Assembly: GCA_030550275.1 (NCBI GenBank)
Contig: JAUQPR010000001.1
Location: forward strand, 1 to 64,000
DNA from: Bacteroidota bacterium
GTDB taxonomy: Bacteria; Bacteroidota; Ignavibacteria; Kapaibacteriales; HRBIN21
DNA: 64,000 nt
Direction: 5' to 3'
Shown: positions 33,857 to 41,489 of the stretch, piece by piece
Layout of the letters: every line of letters begins with the position of its first letter
Numbering within the stretch: position 1 is the stretch's first letter
Notes under the pieces: generated by a model
What the model saw: the letters and a program-made list of their open reading frames with translations, nothing else
Database searches by the model: none
Told to the model about the DNA's origin: nothing
Position numbers and translations under genes: made by a program

Positions 33857-36235
33857 CTACAGCTCGAAATCCGCTCCTAGGAAGATGTACCGCTCTGCCC
33901 CGGGGAAGAAGTGGCGTCCCTCCGCCCCGGCAGCGTAGAGCACGTCGAAGAGGTTGTGCACCTGCAGCCGTAGCACCAAGCGCTGCAACCCGAATACCCC
34001 AGGGATTGCCCAGCGGGCATCCACATCCACGACCGTGTAGGGGTCAACGACGTTGTCGCGGTAGTCGGCTATCTTCGGGTCGCGCTGTGCGTATTCGGCG
34101 AGCTTGGTGCCGAAGTTGTCCGAATAGAAGCGACCGACGTGGCGCAGCAGCACCTGTACCTGTGCCTCGCCGAAACGGTAGCGCACAATCCCGGAGGCGA
34201 GCACCTCCGGGAACCCCGCCACCGGATTGCCGGCAAGCGAGAAGCTATCGCGCTCGGTGTAGTAGGTGTACTCCACGATTCGGTTGCGGCTGAGCGTTGC
34301 GGTTGCTCCCAGCGAGAGTTCGCCCAGCGTTGGACTGCGCAGGAGCGTGGCACTGGCTTCCAGCTCCAGCCCAATATGGCGCGTCCGTGGCGCATTCCCG
34401 TCAATTGGGGCGCCGAAGATATCCACCCGTCCGCTCTTGACCAGCTCGTCGAAGAACTCCATCCAGAAGGCGCCTGCCGAGAGGCGAAAGCGTTCGGTGC
34501 TCCACCGCAGTCCCAGCTCAATATCCAACAGCCGCTCGGGCTTGACCAAGGGACGGGAGAAATCGTAGCGCCGGACTCCACCGAGGGTATCGCTGGCAAA
34601 CAGCGGCACCGCGCCGAAGTAGGAATCCTCGGCAGCATAGAGGTTGCGCATCCGCGGCTCGCGCGATGTATACGCCACCAGCGCAAAGAGCTCCTGCTCT
34701 GGGGTCGGGCGCCAGAGCAGCCCCAGGCGCGGGTTGAAGAAGGTGTAGCGCACGTCGAAGAGCGTGCCGCTGCCCCAGACGGTATCGCCGCGTGTGGTCA
34801 GGTAGTACGTCCAGCGGTTGCCCGCTCGCTCACGGCGAATGCGGTAGCTGTGGTGCACCACCTGTGCCTCCGCCGTCAGCGCAAGTTGTGGCGTTAGCTC
34901 GTAGCGCTCGCGGGCAAAGAGCGAGAAGATATCGCGCACCCCCTCGTAGGAGTAGATCTTGTACTCGGGGTCGAAGTTCGTCGGCAGCAACTCCGCATAC
35001 CGCACCTTGCCCCAATGTTCGGAGCGATGCAGCCGCACCTCTGCACCGAGCAGGAGCTCACCACCGCGATGGCGCCACAGCAGGCGGGGAATCCAGCCGC
35101 CGTGCTTGTTCCCCACAAACGCCCGAATGATCGCATTGCGCGGATAGACCGTATCGGGCAGATCCCAGCCGTACTCCGGCGTCAAGCGCAGTGTCCGAGC
35201 ATCCGCCCAGGAGCCGTCGAAGTCGAAGAAGCCGTCGCCGGTGTAGTAGAAGAGCACGGACTTGAGCTCGAGCGAATCGCTGATGCGCCAATCGTTGAGG
35301 AGCTCATAGTGCGGCTGGGAGAAGTTCTCCAGCTCGTTGGGACGGCGCTCCAGCGCAAAGCCGATTTGGCGATAGGTGGTGTCGTACTCCCACCAGGCGT
35401 AGTTCTTGCGCCGCAGCGTCCGATCGCGGATGTGCTCCTTCGGGATGCCGTAGTAGGTGAGCCCATCGGCAAGCGGACCGCCGAAGATGTTGACCTGCGT
35501 GGTGAGCCGCTCATCGAAGCGGACACCGCTGAGGAAGTAGCTGTTGAGCTGTGCCCAGCTCTGGTCGCGGTAGCCCCACGAATCGATCCGCGCCATGCGC
35601 CCATAGACGGCGTAGCGCCCCTCGATGAGCCCGGAGGAGACCTCCAGGGCGTAGCGCTGCACCGTGGGCTGCAGCACGGTCCTTCCTCCAGCACCGAACT
35701 GCTGCCAGCCATTGCCCAGGCTGATCCGGACCAGCCGCTGCTGCAGGAAGTTCAGCGTCGTGATATTGATGCTGCCGCCGATGGCTGCGGCTCCGTAGCT
35801 AACCAGCCCCGCACCGCGCTGCACCTGAATGTCGCTCACACTGGCTGCCAAGTCGGGGAAGTCGATCCAGTAGACATTGTGGTCCTCCGGGTCGTTCTGC
35901 GGCACGCCGTTGATGAGCACCGCAATGCGGCGCTGGTCGAAGCCACGCATGACCAGCGTGGAGTAGCCGATCTGGTTCCCATTTTGCGACCACACGAACA
36001 CCGAAGGCAGGGTGTTGAGCAGCGTGGGGAGATCCTGCGCTGTGTAGCGGAGCTGGATATCGGCGGGCTCAACCGTGGTGAAGGGCACAGCAGATTTGCC
36101 CGCCTCGGCTCTGGTCGTCGTTACCGTCACAACCGGCAGCTCGTACCGGCGCAGTGTATCCGCCGCTGCCGTCCCTTCTGCTGCCACCGCTGATACAACC
36201 GCCCCCAGCGTAGCAAGAGCAACGCGTGTCCACAT
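33857..36235 (-). CDS. TonB-dependent outer-membrane receptor under TPP riboswitch, probable thiamin(-related) transporter
   Basis: 792 residues. Signal peptide to about residue 25 (AVAAEGTAAA). Possible TonB box near ELPVVTVTTTR. The plug domain (about 45-150) contains LVMRGFDQRRIAVLINGVPQ and QRGAGLVSYGAAAIGGSINI; the rest is a 22-strand barrel. The mRNA leader carries a full THI-box (36338-36429), so expression answers to thiamin pyrophosphate. Thiamin-regulated TonB receptors are known in Bacteroidota (OMR1 group), which supports thiamin or a precursor as cargo. The SD GGAG (36244-36247) lies seven bases before ATG 36235 and is inside a sequestering hairpin. No inner-membrane thiamin transporter (PnuT-type) is adjacent. 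Confidence 0.93.
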   Translation of the reverse strand: MWTRVALATLGAVVSAVAAEGTAAADTLRRYELPVVTVTTTRAEAGKSAVPFTTVEPADIQLRYTAQDLPTLLNTLPSVFVWSQNGNQIGYSTLVMRGFDQRRIAVLINGVPQNDPEDHNVYWIDFPDLAASVSDIQVQRGAGLVSYGAAAIGGSINITTLNFLQQRLVRISLGNGWQQFGAGGRTVLQPTVQRYALEVSSGLIEGRYAVYGRMARIDSWGYRDQSWAQLNSYFLSGVRFDERLTTQVNIFGGPLADGLTYYGIPKEHIRDRTLRRKNYAWWEYDTTYRQIGFALERRPNELENFSQPHYELLNDWRISDSLELKSVLFYYTGDGFFDFDGSWADARTLRLTPEYGWDLPDTVYPRNAIIRAFVGNKHGGWIPRLLWRHRGGELLLGAEVRLHRSEHWGKVRYAELLPTNFDPEYKIYSYEGVRDIFSLFARERYELTPQLALTAEAQVVHHSYRIRRERAGNRWTYYLTTRGDTVWGSGTLFDVRYTFFNPRLGLLWRPTPEQELFALVAYTSREPRMRNLYAAEDSYFGAVPLFASDTLGGVRRYDFSRPLVKPERLLDIELGLRWSTERFRLSAGAFWMEFFDELVKSGRVDIFGAPIDGNAPRTRHIGLELEASATLLRSPTLGELSLGATATLSRNRIVEYTYYTERDSFSLAGNPVAGFPEVLASGIVRYRFGEAQVQVLLRHVGRFYSDNFGTKLAEYAQRDPKIADYRDNVVDPYTVVDVDARWAIPGVFGLQRLVLRLQVHNLFDVLYAAGAEGRHFFPGAERYIFLGADFEL

Positions 36236-36242
36236 TGCACCA

Positions 36243-36310
36243 CTCCACAGGTTGGTTCAACATTGCCCATCGCCCTGTGGAGGTGCTTACAGGGAGGCTG
36301 GAGAGGATAC
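36243..36310 (-). promoter_or_regulatory. Riboswitch expression platform: anti-aptamer strand, alternative hairpin and SD-sequestering hairpin
   Basis: Three pairings are visible in the leader. (1) 36294-36310 is complementary over 16 pairs (one bulge at 36300) to the conserved aptamer core 36382-36397. (2) 36273-36278 pairs with 36289-36294 as a 6-bp hairpin. (3) 36274-36282 pairs with 36243-36251 over 9 bp and buries the GGAG Shine-Dalgarno sequence; it excludes (2). No U-tract terminator is present, so control of translation start is inferred. Confidence 0.8.
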
Positions 36311-36337
36311 GCGCAGCAGGGCAATTCCTGCGGGCTG

Positions 36338-36429
36338 CTCCGTTTTCCCTACGCCGGCATTACCCGGATCAGGTTCGAAGGGTATCCTCTCAGCCTCGCC
36401 GCACCAGCGGCGAAGCACCCCCAACGGAG
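36338..36429 (-). promoter_or_regulatory. TPP riboswitch (THI-box)
   Basis: On the minus strand the sequence shows the THI-box landmarks in order: GGGGTGC, a GCCGC/GCGGC hairpin, CTGAGAGGATACCC, CGAACCTGATCCGGGTAATGCCGGCGTAGGGAA (read in pieces). A 7-bp P1 stem closes it (36423-36429 with 36338-36344, CTCCGTT/AACGGAG). It binds thiamin pyrophosphate and should repress the TonB receptor downstream. The promoter core ends six bases before the 5' end of P1, so transcription starts almost at the aptamer. Confidence 0.97.
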
Positions 36430-36435
36430 CCGCTA

Positions 36436-36443
36436 CAAAATTA
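36436..36443 (-). promoter_or_regulatory. TAnnTTTG promoter core of the TPP-riboswitch transcript
   Basis: TAATTTTG on the minus strand. With the usual -7 spacing, the start site falls at about 36429, the first base of the aptamer P1 stem. This gives the best positional support for the motif in the window. Confidence 0.75.
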
Positions 36444-36456
36444 GCGTCTTTTGCTC

Positions 36457-36948
36457 TCACCGAACACCACCCACAACGAAGCGCAAGCCCGCCGTGAGCA
36501 CCAGCTGGTCCCAATTGCCCAGCACGTACTTCACCTCGCCGAAAAGGGACCCAAAATCCAGCCTGGTCTCCCCGCCGATGCCGATATTCAAGCCGATCTC
36601 CGAGTCGCTCGCTGTGCCAAACCCAATATCAACGCTCTGCCGGGCGTACTGCAGCCCCGCAATCCCATAAATGCGCTGTCCGGCACGGCGGTTCTCCGTG
36701 AAGATGTAGTGCACATTGGCATCCAGGGTCCAAAAGCTCGTGCCCGAGCCGGTAAAGAAGTACTCGAAATCCAGTGCCCCCCGCACCTCCCGCGTAAACG
36801 ATTGCAGTACCCGCAAATCCAGACCGGCTTCCTTGATATCACTCCCGTAACACAGTCCCACACCCAGGCTCACCTGCCCACGTACGGGAACACCCACCAA
36901 CGCTCCACCGAGCAACACCGCTGCAACAGCCCAAGAGATCCAGCGCAT
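36457..36948 (-). CDS. Small outer-membrane barrel protein
   Basis: 163 residues from ATG 36948. Signal peptide MRWISWAVAAVLLGGALVGVPVRG, then alternating strands with Gly/aromatic residues (SLGVGLCYGSDIKEAGLDLR, FEYFFTGSGTSFWTLDANVHY, GIAGLQYARQSVDIGFG, LTAGLRFVVGG). It fits an OmpX/opacity-type 8-strand barrel. It ends a long minus-strand run that starts at nuoD, 34 bases after the aminotransferase, and its stop lies 14 bases from the next promoter core. Function unknown. Confidence 0.8.
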   Translation of the reverse strand: MRWISWAVAAVLLGGALVGVPVRGQVSLGVGLCYGSDIKEAGLDLRVLQSFTREVRGALDFEYFFTGSGTSFWTLDANVHYIFTENRRAGQRIYGIAGLQYARQSVDIGFGTASDSEIGLNIGIGGETRLDFGSLFGEVKYVLGNWDQLVLTAGLRFVVGGVR

Positions 36949-36982
36949 GTGGCACTCCGCATTGTGGAACATGCAACGGAAG

Positions 36983-38113
36983 CTACGGACGTGCAATACG
37001 CACCCGCTTGTGTGCAAAGAAGCTGCGAATCGCCTCGGTAACGTACCGCTGCTGCTGCTCGGTCAGCTCTGGATACATCGGCAGCGAGAGCAGCTCCTGC
37101 TGCACGCGCCAGGCAACGGGGAACTCCTCAGCACGATGCCCCAGATGGCGATACGGCGGCAGAAAGGGCAGCGCCACCGGATAGTGCACCTGTGTCTGAA
37201 TGCCACGAGCACTGAGGAACTCCTGCAACTCCGAGCGCCACGGAGTGCGGATGGCGAACACATGGAACACATGCCCGCATCCTGGGCGAATCCTCGGCAA
37301 CACCAGCTCCTCCACATCCCCCAGCAGCTCGATGTAGCGCTGCGCCAGCTCCGCCCGACGCCGATTCCACTCGTGGATGTACCGCAGCTTGACATGCAGA
37401 ATCGCCGCCTGGATACCATCCAACCGGCTGTTGATGCCCTCGAATTCGTGGTCGTACTTGACAAGCGCCCCGTGGTTGGCAAAGCGCCGCACGAAGAGTG
37501 CCAGCTCGTCCGAATCCGTAATAATGGCGCCGGCATCGCCGTAAGCGCCCAGATTCTTGCTGGGGTAGAAGCTGAAGGTTCCCAACGCCCCGAACGTGCC
37601 AACGTAGCGTCCGTGGTAGGTGGCAAAGTGCGCCTGGGCGCAGTCCTCCACCACCGCCAGCCCATACCGGCGCGCCAACTCCAGGATTGGCTCCATCTCC
37701 GCCGGCTGCCCGTAGAGATGCACCGGCACGATTGCCCGCGTGCGCTCGGTGATCTTCGCCTCGATCTGCTGCGGGTCGAGCGTGTAGTAGTCCGGTTCGA
37801 TGTCCACAAACACCGGACGCGCCCCGACTTGCGAGATCGTCTCCGAGGTGGAGATCCAGCTCAGCGCCGTCGTGATCACCTCATCGCCCGGACCGATTCC
37901 AAGCGCGCGGAAGGCAATGTAGAGCGCATCCGTGCCATTGCCCACTCCGATGCAATGCCGCACCCCGTAGCTTTGGGCATAGGCGCGTTCGAACTGCTCG
38001 ACGTACTTGCCCCGGATGAATGCCGACTCTGCCAAGACCTGTGCAATGGCAGCGTCGAGCTCGCCTTTGAGCTGCTCATACTGCGCGCGCAAATCCACAA
38101 ACGGTACGTTCAT
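36983..38113 (-). CDS. DegT/DnrJ/EryC1 sugar aminotransferase
   Basis: A PLP enzyme of 376 residues that adds an amino group to a keto nucleotide-sugar. MNVPFVDLRAQYEQLK is the family start. IGVGNGTDALYIAFRALG, EDCAQAHFATYHG and the PLP lysine in FSFYPSKNLGAYGD are visible, as is HVFHVFAIRT near the C-terminus. The ATG overlaps the acyltransferase stop (ATGA). The pair resembles WbpE/WbpD (3-amino then 3-acetamido glucuronate) or FdtB/FdtC and QdtB/QdtC (dTDP-3-amino sugars). The dehydrogenase or isomerase that would make the 3-keto substrate is not in the window. Confidence 0.95.
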   Translation of the reverse strand: MNVPFVDLRAQYEQLKGELDAAIAQVLAESAFIRGKYVEQFERAYAQSYGVRHCIGVGNGTDALYIAFRALGIGPGDEVITTALSWISTSETISQVGARPVFVDIEPDYYTLDPQQIEAKITERTRAIVPVHLYGQPAEMEPILELARRYGLAVVEDCAQAHFATYHGRYVGTFGALGTFSFYPSKNLGAYGDAGAIITDSDELALFVRRFANHGALVKYDHEFEGINSRLDGIQAAILHVKLRYIHEWNRRRAELAQRYIELLGDVEELVLPRIRPGCGHVFHVFAIRTPWRSELQEFLSARGIQTQVHYPVALPFLPPYRHLGHRAEEFPVAWRVQQELLSLPMYPELTEQQQRYVTEAIRSFFAHKRVRIARP

Positions 38114-38592
38114 CCCCCGTGCTGCTGCTGTGGTAACGACCGAAGCTTCCGTGCAGGATTGCCAGCGTAGATCCCCGGCTCCAGGATATCGCGGGTCACC
38201 ACTGCCCCCGCCCCGATGACGACATCGTCCACGATGGTGACGGGCAGAATCGTGGCATTGCTCCCAATACAGACACGGTTGCCCACCACCGTTGGCTTCC
38301 AAAACTCACGGCTGGGTGCCGGACGCCCCAGTTGGAACGTGTCGTTGATGAACATCACCCCGTGCCCGATAAAGCACTCCTCCCCAATGGTGACCAGCTC
38401 GCAAATGAAGCTGTGCGACTGCACCCGAGTCCGCCGCCCGATGCGCACCCCGCGCTGAATCTCCACAAAGGGTCCAATGAAGCACTCATCGCCGATGACG
38501 CATTCGTAGAGGTTGACCGGTTCGACGACCGTAACCCCGTGCCCGAAGACGACATCGCGGATTTGTGCTTGCCAGCGCCGTGGCTCATTCAT
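38110..38592 (-). CDS. Left-handed beta-helix N-acyltransferase, WbpD/FdtC type
   Basis: 160 residues from ATG 38592 (MNEPRRWQAQIRDVVFG). Hexapeptide repeats run through most of the chain (CVIGDECFIGPFVEIQRGVRIG, ITIGEECFIGHGVMFIND-type turns, VVGNRVCIGSNATILPV, VVIGAGAVVTRDI), ending PGIYAGNPARKL. It probably transfers an acetyl or other acyl group from CoA to the amino sugar made by the overlapping aminotransferase. It overlaps the GT9 gene by 8 bases. Confidence 0.93.
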   Translation of the reverse strand: MNEPRRWQAQIRDVVFGHGVTVVEPVNLYECVIGDECFIGPFVEIQRGVRIGRRTRVQSHSFICELVTIGEECFIGHGVMFINDTFQLGRPAPSREFWKPTVVGNRVCIGSNATILPVTIVDDVVIGAGAVVTRDILEPGIYAGNPARKLRSLPQQQHGG

Positions 38593-39697
38593 CGCTGCAG
38601 CGATCGGAATGGGACGGACCCGTAAGCTGCCGAGCAAGCGCCTGGAGCACCATCTCCACCGATGGTGGCGCGCCCGCGGTGCCAACGACGAGCGCATTAG
38701 CAGCGTATGGTCCGATTTTGCACGGGTCGCTGGCTTGGAAGATAGCAACCACGGGCGTTCCTACGGCTGCGGCAAGGTGCATAATGCCACTATCGTTCGT
38801 CACCGCCGCGCGGCAGCAATGCAGCAGCGCAGCAGTGTGCGAAAGGTCAAGCCTTCCGGCATAGACCCGTGCACTCGGAGCATACGCTGCAGCAAAGCGT
38901 TCAGCGTCTCGCCGCTCCGTAGGTCCGCCGACGAGGACCACTCCGTAGCCACGCTGTTCCAGCCATTGCGCCACGGCAGCAAATCCCTCCATCGTCCAGC
39001 ACTTCTCCGGACGCCCGCTCCCCAGATGGAGTGCCACACAGGGACGTTCGCCAAAGTGACGCTGCAGCTCCCGACGCAGCGCTGCACATAGCTGCGCCGA
39101 TACGGGATAGTGCGGGGGAAACGCTCCTTCGGGAATCGCCTCCCCAAGGATGCGCAGCAGGTCGAGATTCTCCTCAACCCGGTGCCGCTCCGGCTGCAGC
39201 GGTAGTACGTCGTGGTACAGGCAGGAGAGGTCGCGGTGCGACTCCGTGCCCGGCGGGGCTGCATGCTTGAGCCGCAGTGGTGCTCGGCTTGCTGCAGCAA
39301 TGAGTCCATGGCGCAGCGTATTTGCCGGCTGCAGTGCAAGGAATGCATCGGCGCGGAGGCTCCAGCATCGCCGAAGGAGTTGGGCAAATCCCAACCATTC
39401 GTGCCATCGCTCGCCGTAGGAGAGCACCTCCACACCGGCGAAGGCGCGCGGAATCTCGGCAACTCCCCTGCGCGCAATGACGGTGAGCCGAAGCTGAGGA
39501 CGCCGCTTGCGAAGCGCAGCGATGACCGGCGTTGCCATCACTGCATCCCCAATTCCGGCACCGCAGAGGAGAAGGCAGTGCCGGGCACTCCTCCAGCGCT
39601 GCTGGAGCTGCTCCGGAGAGAGTCGCTCCGCTGCTGCATGCCGACACAGCCACTGCCGAAGCTGCCATTTTGCCCACCGTGCCAGCCCCTTCACCAT
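38585..39697 (-). CDS. GT9-family (heptosyltransferase-like) glycosyltransferase
   Basis: 370 residues, cytoplasmic. The N-terminal domain motif LLCGAGIGDAVMATPVIAALRKRRP and C-terminal VALHLGSGRPEKCWTMEGF then VTNDSGIMHLAAAVGTPVVAIF are the conserved WaaC/WaaF/RfaF family sites. It is likely to add a heptose or related residue to lipopolysaccharide core or O-antigen. A second GT9 domain exists inside the giant glycosyltransferase at 12669. The first 30 residues are Arg/Trp-rich and could bind the membrane. Confidence 0.92.
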   Translation of the reverse strand: MVKGLARWAKWQLRQWLCRHAAAERLSPEQLQQRWRSARHCLLLCGAGIGDAVMATPVIAALRKRRPQLRLTVIARRGVAEIPRAFAGVEVLSYGERWHEWLGFAQLLRRCWSLRADAFLALQPANTLRHGLIAAASRAPLRLKHAAPPGTESHRDLSCLYHDVLPLQPERHRVEENLDLLRILGEAIPEGAFPPHYPVSAQLCAALRRELQRHFGERPCVALHLGSGRPEKCWTMEGFAAVAQWLEQRGYGVVLVGGPTERRDAERFAAAYAPSARVYAGRLDLSHTAALLHCCRAAVTNDSGIMHLAAAVGTPVVAIFQASDPCKIGPYAANALVVGTAGAPPSVEMVLQALARQLTGPSHSDRCSDE

Positions 39698-40872
39698 TGC
39701 TCCTCGACCAGGCGCTGGAGTCGTTCAGCATCCCACCATTGGGCAATCCCATCGAACAGCGCAGCCAAAACTGAGCGGTGGCGCTCCAATCCGTGCATCC
39801 GCTCAGCATAGGCGCGGCATCGCTCTCCCAGCTCCTGGCGTAGCGCCGAATCCTGTAGAAGCCGCTGCAGCGCTTGCAAAAGCTTTGCGCGGTCGCCCCC
39901 CGCGCATATCCCCAACCGTTGCTGTGCAAGCAGCGCGCCAGGATCGACCCAGAGCGATACCACCGGAGTCTGCCGCAACCATGCCTGCACGAAGGTGTTT
40001 GGGAAGCCCTCGTACCTTCCCGTGTGCAGCAGCACCCAGGCTCGCTCCAGCAGCTCCTCTGCCTCCGCCAGGCTAACGGCTCCGAGGAGCCGGACATTCT
40101 GCGGGATGGACCTATGCCTGCGAAGCTCTGCCAACTGCTGCGGGCGCGTTCGCCCGGTTACGAAGACAAACTCCGCCTGCGGGCACTCCTGGGCAAGCGC
40201 CAATGCTTCGGAAAGCTGTGCATGTGGGCGGTAGTTATGCATCCAGAGTACCAGAGGCGTCGGGCTCTTGTGTACAGGGCGCTGCAATTCGGGATGGAGC
40301 GTGCGCACGAGCACCCCTGTGCGCCGGTAGCGCCGCAGAAGCCAATTGCGCTGCTGCTCGTGTTGGACGAAGATATAGGAAGCCTCCCGCAGCGTCCGGT
40401 GGAGCTGCCAATCCGCCCAGAGAGCGTAGGGCAAGAGCAGCCACGAGCGCCAGCGCGGCTGTCGAAAGCGCAGGAACTGTCCTACCGTCGGATAGCGCCG
40501 CCGCAGGCTCCAATCCGAAGATATGGCGAAAACGTACGGCACCTGCCGCTGCGCACTCCATTCGAGCACGACCCCGCTCTCCTGCAGCACGCTGGGTCCG
40601 CGCTGGTAGAGCACATCGGCACCGATCTCCTCCAGCACGTGCAGGAGATAGTGCCGTGGGACGCTCATCCCAAGCGGGTAGGGCGGCAGCCAGTAGAGCA
40701 GGCTTCCATCGGCAAGCTGCTGCCAGCCGGTGCGTCCCTGCAGACTGTGGCAGAGGTGGACCACTTCCCAGCCCGCCGAGCGAAGGGCTTCCCCCACGTA
40801 GCGCGTCTGCAGCTCTACGCCGCCGGGATATTCGCTCCAGTGGCGGTGTCCAGCAATGCAGAGCCTGGGCAT
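39691..40872 (-). CDS. GT4-family glycosyltransferase
   Basis: 393 residues of GT-B fold. The N-terminus MPRLCIAGHRHWSEYPGGVELQ matches GT4 acceptor-side Gly-Gly-x-E/G. The donor domain has LVLWMHNYRPHAQLSEAL, the E-x7-E-like region RYEGFPNTFVQAWLRQTPVVSL with the first Glu, and LGICAGGD. Nucleotide-sugar and acceptor are unknown. It overlaps the GT9 gene by seven bases and is 3 bases from trmH, so it belongs to the same operon. Confidence 0.88.
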   Translation of the reverse strand: MPRLCIAGHRHWSEYPGGVELQTRYVGEALRSAGWEVVHLCHSLQGRTGWQQLADGSLLYWLPPYPLGMSVPRHYLLHVLEEIGADVLYQRGPSVLQESGVVLEWSAQRQVPYVFAISSDWSLRRRYPTVGQFLRFRQPRWRSWLLLPYALWADWQLHRTLREASYIFVQHEQQRNWLLRRYRRTGVLVRTLHPELQRPVHKSPTPLVLWMHNYRPHAQLSEALALAQECPQAEFVFVTGRTRPQQLAELRRHRSIPQNVRLLGAVSLAEAEELLERAWVLLHTGRYEGFPNTFVQAWLRQTPVVSLWVDPGALLAQQRLGICAGGDRAKLLQALQRLLQDSALRQELGERCRAYAERMHGLERHRSVLAALFDGIAQWWDAERLQRLVEEQW

Positions 40873-40875
40873 TGT

Positions 40876-41466
40876 TCAGCGGCGCAGCCATGCTTGGTAC
40901 AGCTCCTGGAAGCGCTCCGGCGACAGCCGCTGCTGCGCATACAGCCCTTTGCTCCACCGCTGGCGGAATGCCTCGTACAAGCTCACCGCGCACGCCACTG
41001 AGATGTTGAGGCTCTCGACCATCCCCACCTGCGGGATGGCATAGACCCCGTCGGCAGCGGCGAGCAGCTCTGGAGAGACCCCACGGTGCTCGTTGCCGAA
41101 GATCAGCGCCACTGGAATGGTGAGGTCGAGCTCATAGAGGCTGCGCGCCTCCGGATGCGGAGCCGCCACCCACAGGCGCTTTCTCTCTGCCCGAAGCCGT
41201 TCGATGCATTCACGAACGCTCCGGTGCCGCCGCAGCTCCACCCATTTGTAGGCGCTCGCCGAGGTCCGATGGCTCAGCTCCGGAAAGGGCTCCACCGTGT
41301 AGAGCAGATGCACCTCCAGCACTCCAACGGCATCGCACGTGCGGAGCACTGCCGAGACATTGTGCGGATCGTGCACATTCTCCAGCACAACGGTCAGGTC
41401 CGGCTGGCGCCGTTGCAGGACAGCAGCGATCTTTTGTTGGCGCTGCTGCGTGCGCTCCCGTTGCAT
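40876..41466 (-). CDS. trmH: TrmH/SpoU-family RNA 2'-O-methyltransferase, likely tRNA Gm18
   Basis: 196 residues of the knotted SPOUT fold. The three family motifs are seen: motif 1 ENVHDPHNVSAVLRTCDA with the catalytic Arg, motif 2 LIFGNEHRGVSPELLAAAD, motif 3 IPQVGMVESLNISVACAV. An extra helix at both ends and the length match TrmH rather than RlmB. It would use SAM to methylate G18 in the D-loop of tRNAs. It sits in an unrelated glycan run between nuoD and a glycosyltransferase. Confidence 0.93.
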   Translation of the reverse strand: MQRERTQQRQQKIAAVLQRRQPDLTVVLENVHDPHNVSAVLRTCDAVGVLEVHLLYTVEPFPELSHRTSASAYKWVELRRHRSVRECIERLRAERKRLWVAAPHPEARSLYELDLTIPVALIFGNEHRGVSPELLAAADGVYAIPQVGMVESLNISVACAVSLYEAFRQRWSKGLYAQQRLSPERFQELYQAWLRR

Positions 41467-41489
41467 ACACCCTGTCCGGCTGGAGTGGC

